35,848 bases of DNA from Caulobacter sp. (GTDB taxonomy: Bacteria; Pseudomonadota; Alphaproteobacteria; Caulobacterales; Caulobacteraceae): positions 1 to 35,848 of the forward strand of contig JAQGIK010000010.1 in assembly GCA_028291265.1 (NCBI GenBank), in the 5' to 3' direction. The notes under the pieces were generated by a model, which made no database searches, was not told the origin of the DNA, and saw only the letters and a program-made list of their open reading frames with translations. The translations under genes and the position numbers were made by a program. How positions within the stretch are numbered: position 1 is the first letter of the stretch; every line of letters starts with the position of its first letter. Positions 14,671-22,700 of the stretch are shown here, piece after piece.

Positions 14671-15594
14671 CTACTTCTTCTTGGACTTGAGCGGTTTCAG
14701 CGAGCCCGAGATCAGGGCGAAATCTTCCCTGGCGGCGCTGGTGATCATGGTCGGCGGCGAGGCGCCAAGGCCCATGGCCACGCCCTTGACGAAGTAGGCG
14801 TCGCCCGGCTCGATCTCGATGACGATGGGGTCGACGCCGTCCTTGCGGGCGCTGATGACGTGGGTCCCGGGCGCGGCGTCGATGACCAGGTACTGGCCGG
14901 CGACCAGGGTGCCCATGTTGGTCGCCTTGAAGTCGGGACCGTAGCGGACGTCCAGCGGATAGCCGCCGGCCAGGAACACCGATTCCCGATAGACGATGAT
15001 GCGGCCCATGCCTGGCTTGGCGGGGCCGATCTTGCCGGGGATGATGTAGTCCTCCGACTGCCTGGCCGGCGCGCCCGGCGTCACGGTCAGGCCGGCGGCG
15101 CCGACCGCGACGTCATCGGCCAGCTGGGCTTGGCCGGACAGGCCGGCGGGGGCCTCGATCTCACTGCCCTTGACGGCCCCGACGGCCCACAGCGAGGCCT
15201 TGCTGAGGTCACTGCCGCGCACGTGAATCTGCAGGCCGCGCAGGCGAATTTTCTGGCCGCCGAACTCGATGTAACGCGGGGCGATGTGGATCTCGCCCGG
15301 GCGGCCGCCGCCCAGCTTGGTGTTGGCATGGACGATCTGGCCGACCACCGGCGTTCCGGCCGGGATCACCGTCTGGCCGCCGAGGACCAGCGGCGCCGAC
15401 AGGGCCATGGCCACCGTGTCGCCGGTCTTGCTGCTGGCCGTGCTGACGATGCCGGTGGTGGCGACGGTGACCGGCGTGCCCGCCGCCAGGACCGGGCCGG
15501 AGACGGCGGCCGCCGGGGCGGGCGCGTCCTGCGCCAGAGCTGGCGCGGTCAGCAGGCCGGCCGCGCAGGCGGCCAGGATAACGGCGAACTTCAT
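14671..15594 (-). CDS. Secreted two-domain protein, fusion of the two downstream architectures
   Basis: A 307-residue secreted protein from ATG 15594, preceded by an AAAAGGGG ribosome site. The signal peptide is residues 1-22 (ending ALA). Domain 1 (about 35-150) has GQTVIPAGTPVVGQIVHA and GEIHIAPRYIEFGGQKI, parallel to the gene at 13935-14519. Domain 2 (about 182-275) has PGKIGPAKPGMGRIIVYRES and IVIEIEPGDAYFVKGVAMG, parallel to the DUF2846-like gene at 13404-13931. The C-terminus is Lys-rich (LKPLKSKKK), as in the latter. The locus therefore holds a fused form next to the two split forms, implying that the domains act together in the envelope. No known function recognised. Confidence 0.88.
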   Translation of the reverse strand: MKFAVILAACAAGLLTAPALAQDAPAPAAAVSGPVLAAGTPVTVATTGIVSTASSKTGDTVAMALSAPLVLGGQTVIPAGTPVVGQIVHANTKLGGGRPGEIHIAPRYIEFGGQKIRLRGLQIHVRGSDLSKASLWAVGAVKGSEIEAPAGLSGQAQLADDVAVGAAGLTVTPGAPARQSEDYIIPGKIGPAKPGMGRIIVYRESVFLAGGYPLDVRYGPDFKATNMGTLVAGQYLVIDAAPGTHVISARKDGVDPIVIEIEPGDAYFVKGVAMGLGASPPTMITSAAREDFALISGSLKPLKSKKK

Positions 15595-15716
15595 GTGACC
15601 CACCCCTTTTAGACCGGCGCGACCCTGCCAGCCGGCGGGCCGGGCCGCAAGGACGAGGTTGTCGCGGCCTGCCCCCTGGAGTACAGGCGTCCTCGCGTAT
15701 CCACCCCCGAGCCGAC

Positions 15717-15845
15717 ATGACCCCTGGTCTGACCGCCCACCGCAACGCCGCCCGCACGATGCGCGGATGCGTGGCCCTGCGCGCCATGACCATGATGATG
15801 TCGATTAAAACCCCCATGCCAGGGACGGGACGGCGCGCGCCATAA
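15717..15845 (+). CDS. Candidate Met-rich leader peptide
   Basis: A short frame of 42 codons from ATG 15717, or 19 codons from ATG 15786. The short form reads MTMMMSIKTPMPGTGRRAP, with five Met codons in its first eleven. It ends 29 bp before an intrinsic terminator that has no other gene in front of it. This layout is that of a ribosome-mediated attenuator responding to charged tRNA-Met, though Met-codon leaders are unusual. Neither start has a strong ribosome site. The rest of the 341-bp region (15604-15944) shows no other gene. Confidence 0.5.
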   Translation: MTPGLTAHRNAARTMRGCVALRAMTMMMSIKTPMPGTGRRAP

Positions 15846-15874
15846 ACCAGCACGCCGACGGATCGCAAGATCGC

Positions 15875-15908
15875 AACCCCGCTCCCTTCACAGGCAGCGG
15901 GGTTTTTT
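15875..15908 (+). terminator. Intrinsic terminator / attenuator upstream of 15945
   Basis: A perfect 9-bp stem AACCCCGCT/AGCGGGGTT (15875-15883, 15896-15904) with a 12-base loop, running into TTTTTT. It stands 37 bp before the next start codon and faces toward it. Sequence just past it (GCGCGCCGTC, 15912-15921) is complementary to GACGGCGCGC at the end of the leader frame (15829-15838). CCGTCGG (15917-15923) is also complementary to CCGACGG (15855-15861). Alternative folds are therefore possible. Confidence 0.85.
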
Positions 15909-15944
15909 ATTGCGCGCCGTCGGCTCCCACCAAGGACCGACAAG

Positions 15945-16397
15945 ATGACCGAGACCCTTTCTGATCCCGCCCGTTGCGACCCGGGCAGTCCCGCGCGGCT
16001 GGCCGGCCAGCGGTTCGCCCAGGCCCTGGCCTGGACGCAGTTGATCGCCGTCACCGCCCGGGTGGAGGCGACCCTGCATGCCGCCGGCAGCCTGGAAGAC
16101 CTGTTCGCGCTCGAGGCCGGGCTCGGCGCCGCCTTCCCCGACCGGCCGCCGGTCTGCGAGCTGATGTGGGCGGGCGACGCCAGCGACGTCGAGAAGAGCG
16201 GCCTGCGCCTGGCCGCCTTCGACGACGCCGGCCGGGTGCTGCTCAGGAAAAGCTATCTGGTGGGCGAGGCCGGACCCTTTCCGGATCGGGTCTTCCCCGA
16301 TCCGGATAAAAAGGGTCCGCACGAAACATTGGGAGCCCGTCCGGGCGGCGGAACCGGCAACCACTTCCGCCTGACGGGCTCCCGCCATGCCCGATGA
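15945..16397 (+). CDS. Unknown protein with structured 3' end
   Basis: A 150-residue soluble protein I do not recognise. Residues 1-107 have normal codon usage and look helical (RFAQALAWTQLIAVTARVEA, then LHAAGSLEDLFALEAGLGAA) with a beta-like part, RLAAFDDAGRVLLRKSYLVG. From about codon 109 the codons change character (TTT, GAT, AAA, ACA, TTG) where two large hairpins are encoded, so the last 40 residues may be an inserted palindromic segment read through by chance. It follows the candidate attenuator and overlaps the start of the ACT-like gene by 11 bp. The two are probably co-expressed. Confidence 0.65.
   Translation: MTETLSDPARCDPGSPARLAGQRFAQALAWTQLIAVTARVEATLHAAGSLEDLFALEAGLGAAFPDRPPVCELMWAGDASDVEKSGLRLAAFDDAGRVLLRKSYLVGEAGPFPDRVFPDPDKKGPHETLGARPGGGTGNHFRLTGSRHAR
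16271..16319 (+). other. Large hairpin 1 (20 bp stem)
   Basis: CGGACCCTTT then CCGGATCGGG pair with CCCGATCCGG and AAAGGGTCCG, with a 5-base loop and a 4-base bulge (ATAA, 16306-16309). It lies within the 3' part of the frame 15945-16397. Confidence 0.75.
16331..16383 (+). other. Large hairpin 2 before the ACT-like gene
   Basis: The outer stem GGGAGCCCGTC/GACGGGCTCCC (11 bp) encloses the inner stem GGCGGAA/TTCCGCC (7 bp). It ends 3 bases before ATG 16387. It could sequester the translation start or be half of a structured leader RNA together with hairpin 1. Confidence 0.75.
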
Positions 16398-16698
16398 CGC
16401 CAAACCCCTCAAACCGGGCTGCGGCGCGGACCGGCTGCACACCTTCGTGGTCGAGGTGCATGAGGAGCCCGACACCCTGATGCGTGTGCTCGGACCCTTC
16501 GCCGTGCAGGAGGCCAGGATCACCGGCATTCGCCTGGACCCCGGTCCGGCCGGCCTCTCCATCGCCATCGAGGCCAGCGGGGTGACGCCGGAGCGGGCCG
16601 AACTGATCGCCCGAAGGCTGGACGGCCTCGCGGCCGTCCGCCGCGTCGGGCTCGGCTGGCGCAGCGCCCCCTATGCGTTGCCAAAAGAAACGGGTTAA
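16387..16698 (+). CDS. ACT-like small protein
   Basis: A 103-residue protein. Residues 17-92 fit an ACT-type beta-alpha-beta-beta-alpha-beta ligand-binding fold: LHTFVVEVHEEPDTLMRVLG, then ARITGIRLD, LSIAIEASG, and PERAELIARRLDGLAAVRRV. It resembles IlvM-type small regulatory subunits of acetolactate synthase, but no large subunit is nearby, so that is only an analogy. A candidate amino-acid attenuator upstream fits a role in amino-acid metabolism. The MATE gene follows 9 bp later and may be co-transcribed. No strong ribosome site is seen, and the start is next to a strong hairpin. Confidence 0.7.
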   Translation: MPDDAKPLKPGCGADRLHTFVVEVHEEPDTLMRVLGPFAVQEARITGIRLDPGPAGLSIAIEASGVTPERAELIARRLDGLAAVRRVGLGWRSAPYALPKETG

Positions 16699-16707
16699 TC
16701 TGCGGCC

Positions 16708-18138
16708 ATGGACAAACCGGTTCTCGACATCGCCCCTGCCGTGACGCCGGTGTTCAATCCCGGCGCCGCCCGGCCGCCGCCGATTCCGGCCAATCCGCTG
16801 CTGACCGCGCCGGTCGCCTCGACCCTGGTCAGGCTGGCGGCCCCGAACCTGCTCGGCATGATCGCCTCGACCGCGGTCTCGATCGCCGAGACCGCCTACC
16901 TTGGCCACCTCGGCGCAGAACCGCTGGCGGCGGCGGCGCTGGTGCTGCCCTTCATCATGCTGATGGGGATGATGAGCGCCGGAGCCATGGGCGGCGGCGT
17001 CTCCTCGGCGATCAGCCGGGCGCTCGGCGCCGGCAACATGCCGAGGGCCCGCGACCTGGCCCGGCACGCCCTGGTCATCGGTCTGGCCATGGGCATGGGC
17101 TTCACGGTCGTGCTCAGCCTGGCGGCTGGTCCGCTGTTCCACCTGCTCGGCGGGCGGGCCGAAATCCTGCGGCTGTCGGTCGCCTACGGTGGCATCGTCT
17201 TCCTGTCGGTCTGGCTGATCTGGCTCAGCAACATGTTCGCCTCGGTGCTGCGCGGCTCGGGCGACATGGTGCGGCCCTCGGTGGCCCTGATGTCGATGGC
17301 CGCGCTTCAAGTGGTGCTCGGCGGCAGTCTCTGCTTCGGCTGGGGGCCGGCCCCTCGGCTCGGCATCGTCGGCGTCGGCCTCGGCCAGGCCATCGCCGGG
17401 GCGCTCGGGGCCGGCGTCATGTTCCTAATGCTGCGCTCGAAGGGCGCCCGCGTGCCGCTGACCGTTCGCGGGCCGCTGAGCCGCGAGATGTTCGCCGACA
17501 TCCTGCGGGTCGGCGGGCCGGGCATGCTGTCGCCGATCCAGACGGTCGGGGCCATCCTGGTGATCACCGCCATCGCCGCCCGCTTCGGGACCGCGACCCT
17601 GGCCGGCTACGGCATCGGCTCGCGGCTGGAGTTCCTGCTGGTGCCGATCGCCTTCTCGGTCGGGGTGGCCTCGCTGCCGATGGTCGGCCTGGCCATCGGG
17701 GCCGGCGACGTGGCCCGGGCCCGCAAGGTGGCCTGGACGGCGGGGGCCATCGCCGCCGCCGGCCTCGGCTCTCTGGGCCTCCTGCTGGCGGTCTTCCCAC
17801 AGCTCTGGGTCGGAATCTTCACCCGCGATCCCGGGGTGCAGGCGGCCTCGGCCCTCTATCTGCGTTTCGCCGGCCCGGCCTTCATCTTCTTCGGGCTGAG
17901 CCTGGCGCTCTACTTCTCCAGCCAGGGCGCGGGAAAAGTCTGGGGCCCGCTGCTGGCCGGTACGGCGCGGCTGCTGCTGATCGCCATCGGCGGCTGGGTG
18001 CTGATCCAGGTCGAGGCCCCGAGCTGGGCCCTGTTCGCCCTGGTCGCGGCCGGCATGGTGACCATGGGCACGCTGACGGCGGCGTCCATCGCCCTGACGC
18101 CCTGGGGGCCTCAGCCCTCGCGCGTCAGGGTGACGTAG
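16708..18138 (+). CDS. MATE family efflux transporter
   Basis: A 476-residue inner-membrane multidrug/toxin extrusion protein with about 12 predicted helices, normal for the family, driven by H+ or Na+. A 35-residue Pro-rich N-terminal tail precedes LVRLAAPNLLGMIASTAVSI in the first helix. ETAYLGHLGAEPLAAAALV and SRALGAGNMPRARDL in the first bundle, and ARFGTATLAGYGIGSRLEF in the second, are typical. The substrate cannot be inferred. It may be co-transcribed with the ACT-like gene (9-bp gap). Its 3' end overlaps the convergent NTF2-like gene by 28 bp. Confidence 0.93.
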   Translation: MDKPVLDIAPAVTPVFNPGAARPPPIPANPLLTAPVASTLVRLAAPNLLGMIASTAVSIAETAYLGHLGAEPLAAAALVLPFIMLMGMMSAGAMGGGVSSAISRALGAGNMPRARDLARHALVIGLAMGMGFTVVLSLAAGPLFHLLGGRAEILRLSVAYGGIVFLSVWLIWLSNMFASVLRGSGDMVRPSVALMSMAALQVVLGGSLCFGWGPAPRLGIVGVGLGQAIAGALGAGVMFLMLRSKGARVPLTVRGPLSREMFADILRVGGPGMLSPIQTVGAILVITAIAARFGTATLAGYGIGSRLEFLLVPIAFSVGVASLPMVGLAIGAGDVARARKVAWTAGAIAAAGLGSLGLLLAVFPQLWVGIFTRDPGVQAASALYLRFAGPAFIFFGLSLALYFSSQGAGKVWGPLLAGTARLLLIAIGGWVLIQVEAPSWALFALVAAGMVTMGTLTAASIALTPWGPQPSRVRVT

Positions 18139-18509
18139 AGCTCCTGCTCGATCACCCACTGGCCGCTCTGCTTGCGCCAGACGGCCAGGTAGTCGCCACC
18201 CAGGGTCTGGTCCTTCCAGCGCCCGATCCAGGTTCCCCGCTCGGCGGCGCGGGCGTCGTCGATGTCGGGCGTGACTTCAAGCGGGCTCCGCTCGTAAGCG
18301 ATGAAGCCGGGGTCGGCGAATTGGGCGGCGAAGGCTTCGACGATGGCGCGGGCCCCGACGATCAGCCCGCCCTCGCCGCCGATCAGGTTGGCGTCGGCCG
18401 TGAAGAACGGCGCCAGGCGCTGCGCCTCATGGGCGGCGATGAATCTGTTGGTCAGGCGGCGGCGGGCGCGGATGGCGTCTTGCGCGGAAACCTTGGGTGT
18501 TTGGGGCAT
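18111..18509 (-). CDS. SnoaL/DUF4440 (NTF2-like) protein
   Basis: A 132-residue NTF2-fold protein. An N-terminal helix (AIRARRRLTNRFIAAHEAQR) is followed by LAPFFTADANLIGGEGGLIV and GARAIVEAFAAQFADPGFIA. The C-terminal beta sheet includes GDYLAVWRKQSGQWVIEQEL. The family includes small enzymes and binding proteins that use a conical pocket; no specific activity is deducible. There is no signal peptide. It converges with and overlaps the MATE gene end by 28 bp, and lies 25 bp downstream of the WecG/TagA gene on the same strand. Confidence 0.88.
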   Translation of the reverse strand: MPQTPKVSAQDAIRARRRLTNRFIAAHEAQRLAPFFTADANLIGGEGGLIVGARAIVEAFAAQFADPGFIAYERSPLEVTPDIDDARAAERGTWIGRWKDQTLGGDYLAVWRKQSGQWVIEQELYVTLTREG

Positions 18510-18534
18510 CCACCCAGACTAGAGCCATGAAGCC

Positions 18535-19314
18535 CTAGCGGCGAGTGGCGGCGGCCCTCAGGTCGGCCAGCATGGCCGGGGTCAGGATCCAGGGCTCGAC
18601 CAGGTAGCGATAGGCCAGCCGGGCCGGCTGCGAGACCAGGCGGAACAACCACTCCAGCCCCACCCGTCCCATCCAGCGCGGCGCGGCGACCTGGACGCCG
18701 GCCTCGTAGTCGAAGGCGGCCCCGACCGGGAAGAAGACGCCGCGGCCGATGCGGCGGCTGTTGGCGGCGATCCACTGTTCCTGCCGCGGCATGCCCATGC
18801 CGACCAGGACGATGTCGGGCCCGAACTCGGCGATGCGCCGCAGGACCGCGTGGTTCTCCAGCCCCTGGACGTTGAAGTAGCCGTGGTGTTCGCCCAACTG
18901 GACGCCCGGATGCCGCTCGAGGATGGCCTGCCGCGCCTTTTCGCCGACCCCCGGCGCGCCGCCGACGTGGAACACCCGCCAGCCGCATTCGGCGGCCCGC
19001 GCCCAGAAGGCCTCGCGCCAGTCGAGATAGGTCGAGCGATGCTCAGGTCCGACCTCCAGGCCCACCAGCCTGGCCCAGGCGATCATCGGCACGGAGTCGA
19101 TCTGCACCAGGTCGGCGTCGTCGAAGAAGTCGCGCAGGGCCGGCGTCGTCGCCAGCAGCGCCAGGCTATGGACGTTGTGGTTGGCGATCACCGCCGTGCC
19201 GCCGCCGGCCACGAAGGCCTCGGTCGCCGCCAGCATGCCGGCCGGCGTCAGGGCGTCGACCTCGCCGCCCAGCAGGCGGAGACGATGGGTTTGCAGGGGC
19301 AGGGCGTGTTCCAT
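18535..19314 (-). CDS. WecG/TagA/CpsF family glycosyltransferase
   Basis: A 259-residue GT26-family glycosyltransferase, which adds N-acetylmannosamine(uronate)-type sugars to lipid-linked precursors for polysaccharides. Motifs are VIANHNVHSLALL (substrate Asn/His), the acidic DADLVQIDSVPMIAWA, RVFHVGGAPGVGEKARQAIL, IVLVGMGMPRQEQWI and GAAFDYEAG. The C-terminal RVGLEWLFRLVSQPARLAYR is the membrane-associating tail of the family. The enzyme is peripheral on the cytoplasmic face. No other polysaccharide genes are adjacent, so its pathway (exopolysaccharide or holdfast-like) is open. Confidence 0.93.
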   Translation of the reverse strand: MEHALPLQTHRLRLLGGEVDALTPAGMLAATEAFVAGGGTAVIANHNVHSLALLATTPALRDFFDDADLVQIDSVPMIAWARLVGLEVGPEHRSTYLDWREAFWARAAECGWRVFHVGGAPGVGEKARQAILERHPGVQLGEHHGYFNVQGLENHAVLRRIAEFGPDIVLVGMGMPRQEQWIAANSRRIGRGVFFPVGAAFDYEAGVQVAAPRWMGRVGLEWLFRLVSQPARLAYRYLVEPWILTPAMLADLRAAATRR

Positions 19315-19406
19315 GGCCCATCGGTATAGGGCCTCTGGATTTCGGCGCGGTTAGGAGGCGTGGTTAAGCAAATGCCTCGTCGGACGTCGGCGCCCGAGGA
19401 CTTCAC

Positions 19407-19667
19407 TCATCTGTATTTGAGCTTCAATCCCAGGATCACCGCCGACAAGGCCAGGCAGACGGCGTTCGACACCACGATCGGCCAGCTACCCAGCAGAGCG
19501 CCGTAGGTGGTCCACAGAACGAAGCCGGTCACCGTCAGGCAGAACATGCGGAAGGACACTGAAGAGGCGTCCTTCTCCTTCCAGATCTTGAAGATCTGCG
19601 GCGTGAAGCTGGTCATGGAGCACAGCGCCGCGCCGACGCCGACGGCGTTTATCCAGACCTTGTCCAT
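19407..19667 (-). CDS. SemiSWEET sugar transporter
   Basis: An 86-residue protein with three predicted helices and the PQ-loop motif (SFTPQIFKIWKEKDASSVSF). This is the single triple-helix bundle that dimerises to form a sugar uniporter. Length and motif order match bacterial SemiSWEETs. It lies 42 bp after the autotransporter on the same strand, with a hairpin between, and 92 bp before the glycosyltransferase. The 92-bp gap holds no recognised element. Substrate sugar unknown. Confidence 0.92.
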   Translation of the reverse strand: MDKVWINAVGVGAALCSMTSFTPQIFKIWKEKDASSVSFRMFCLTVTGFVLWTTYGALLGSWPIVVSNAVCLALSAVILGLKLKYR

Positions 19668-19671
19668 ACCA

Positions 19672-19709
19672 GCCGGAACGCGGGGTCGCCCCCGCCGTTC
19701 CGCACCGGC
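19672..19709 (-). terminator. Hairpin after the autotransporter gene
   Basis: A nested stem: GCCGG/CCGGC outside, then GGAACG/CGTTCC, then GGGG/CCCC around TCG. It fills the 42-bp gap before the SemiSWEET gene. There is no T-run, so it may be a terminator, a partial one, or an mRNA processing hairpin. Confidence 0.5.
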
Positions 19710-22700
19710 TTAGAACATCATCCGGCCGGCCAGGCGCAGGTTGTAGCGGTCCTCGCCCTCGGACGTTTCCAGGTCGCCTTCGACGGCGACGTAGGACATC
19801 GGCGTGCCGGCCTTCAGCGAGAAGCCGACAATCGTCGCCCCGTCGCCCGGCTCGGTGGCCACCAGGGTGAAGGGCGTGCCGCCGTTGAAGTAGGCCACGG
19901 TGTCGCCGATCTCGCCGGCCAGGTGCTGGCGGTAGCCGACGCGGATTTCCGGACGCCACCAGTTGTCGCGACCGAAGGTGGCCCCGAAGGCCAGTTCGGC
20001 GGCGGCCGACAGGCGGCTGCTGGTGCGTTCGTCGACGGTCAGGCCGAGACCGATGTCGCCGTCCTCGGCGCGTTCGCCTTCCGACAGATAGATGTAGTCC
20101 AGGCTGACCTGCGGGCGGATGTAGAAGCGGCCGAAACGGGCCTCGTAGGCGACCATGGCGTTGGCCGAGCCGGTGAAGCCGCCCCAGCTGGCTTCCGCTT
20201 CGCGGATGACGCCGGCGCTGGTCCCGGTGGCCGGGTCGATGAACCGGCGCTGACCTTCGAACCAGCCGTAGCCGGCCGCGCCGCGGGCCGCGAACAGCCA
20301 GCCGCCGACGTTGCGGCGCCAGTAGACGCCGGCTTCCAGCAGGGAAACGTTGGTCTGCTCGCCGATCTGGGCGACGTCGTCCTTTTCCTCGGCGTTCATG
20401 TAGGCCAGCGTGGCGCCCAGGGCGCCGCCATCGTCGCCCATGCTCTCGTAGCCGGCGATGAAGCCGAAGGCCTTGGTTTCCGAGCCGATGGTGACGCCGG
20501 TCTCGCGCAGCACGCCGACGTTGATCTCCTGCACCCAGACGCTGTCGGGTCCGTAGCGCTGGGTCATGTCGGGACGGGTGGCGGTCAGGCGGAAGAGGGC
20601 CTGGGTCGAATTGTCGAGGGCCGAGAACAGACCCTCGCCCTGGTCGGGCAGCAGCTGGTCGTAGAGCCGCAGGAAGTCCTTCTTGTTGGTCGCGCCCAGG
20701 AAGGCGCCGGCCAGATCGTTGTCGGCGAACAGCGCCTGGTAGACCGCGTCGAGGGCCGAGCCCTGGTTGTCGGTCAGGCCCATTTCGGCGGCGTTGCGGC
20801 GGGCGATGGTCAGGTAGACCTCGCCCAGGCCAGTGTTGGCCGTGGCGGTGATGTTGTAGAAATAGGGCCGGTTTTCGGCCAGGGCGTCGGTGTTGACCGT
20901 GCCGAAGGTCAGGGCTCCGGCCTTGACGATGGTGTACTGGCTGCCGACGCCGATGTCGGTGTCGATCAGGCCGGTCAGCTCGAAGCCGATGGTCGAACCG
21001 TTGGCGAAGCTGGCGTTGTCGACCTCGAAGACCGTGTTGGTGCGGCCGGCGGCGCCGTCCGGATCGATGGTCACGAACAGCTCGCCGTTGGCGGCCACGG
21101 TCAGGGCGTCGCCGCGCACCACGCTGGTGTTGACGGCCGTCAGGCGGCCGTCGTTGATCGCGATGGTCAGCTGGTCGTCGAGGTTGGCGTCGGTGTAGCG
21201 GTCATTGCCGACCGTCTCGTTGATAGCCTTGAGGTTGAGCACCTCGCCCTTGGCCTGGGCCCCGCCGCTGATGGTCAGGGTGTCGGCGCCGAGGCCGAAG
21301 GACATGGTCCCCAGCAGGGCGCCGTTGGTCAGCGTCAGGCTGTCGGCGCCGGTCCCGAACAGGATGTCGCCGACGATTACCGGCTCGTCGGCGTCGTCGA
21401 TGCCGTCGCCGTCCGCGTCGGCGTCGGCGATGCCGTCGGCGCCGTCGTCGCCGTCGGCGGGCTTGGCGTTGACCGCCACCGCGACGCCGGAGGTGTTGGC
21501 GCGCAGGTCGATGGCGATCGCCCGGCCCTTGATGGTCTCGTTGTTGGGATCGAGGTCGGCGTCGTCGCCGTCGTTGGCGTCGTCGTTGCGGACGATGGTG
21601 GCGACGATGGTGCCGGTGATGTTGATGTTCTGCAGGGTGCCGGAGGCGTCGCGGATGGCGATGGCGCTGGCGTTCTCGCCCGAACCGGTGGCCGAGACGA
21701 AGCCGCCGATGTTGAGCACCGGCACGGTGGAGTCGGCGCCGACGTCGATGCCGACCGCCTCGACCGCCGTCTCGTTGACCAGGCTGGCCGAGGTCGTCGA
21801 GGCGATGGCGACAATGGCGCCGTCGATATAGATCTCGTCGGCGTCGACGTCGCCGCGCAGCCACAGGCCGTGGGCGTTGTTGTTGTAGCTGCGGGCGGTG
21901 ACGGTGCCGTCGATGCGCACGCCGCCGTTCATCTCGACGTGGTAGCCCGCCTGTTCGCCGGCGTCGGTGAAGTCGCCGTCGTTGTTGAGGTCGACCGGCG
22001 CGCCGATCTGGATGGCCGTCGAGGCGACGTTGTCATAGATGCCGTCGGAGTTGACCGCGCTGTTGACGATCAGGCCGAAGTCCTTGTTGCCGCCGGCATT
22101 GGTGCCGACGTTGCCGATGGTCACCGTCTCGGTGTTCGAGGCGATCAACAGGGCCGGCGCGCCGCCCATCACGGTGATCGTTCCGACGCCTTCGCTGCCG
22201 TCGGGAATGCCGTCGTTGTCGTAGTCGGTGTCGTCGGTGTCGAGGACGCCGTCGTTGTCGTCGTCGGTGTCGGCGGTGTCGAGCTGGCCGTCGCCGTCGT
22301 CGTCGTCGTCGGTGACATTGGGCTTGCCGTCGCCGTCGAGGTCGAAGTCGGCGGCGTTGAAGGGCAGGGCGACCTGGATGCCGCCGGTGACGTTGCCGCT
22401 GACGCGAACGGCCGGGCCGCCCTGCAGCAGGTCGTCGGCGTCGAGGTTGTCGCGGGCTTCCTGGGTGAAGGGCCGGGTGGTGTAGCGATAGCCGCTGGCC
22501 GAGACCCCGCCGCTGATCACCAGGCTGGCCGGGTTGGCGCCGGTGCCGATGTCGCCCGAGACGTCGAGGCCGATGGCGTTCTCGCCCTTGGCGGAGACGG
22601 CGCCCGAGACAAAGACGCCGTTGGCGCGCTGCACCGCCGTGGTTCCGCCCAGCACATTGCCGGCGATGCGAATGCCGACGGCGTTGTCGCCGGTGACGGC

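Noticed and set aside
16271..16384. Assignment of the tandem hairpins to a known SAM, TPP, cobalamin or glycine riboswitch
   Set aside because: A TAAAAAGGG string resembles the end of SAM-II, but the rest of the conserved core is absent; no class could be supported.
21360..22330. Tandem GTCGTCGTC-type runs that look like a DNA microsatellite
   Set aside because: They are explained by Asp codons of the acidic tracts in the autotransporter.
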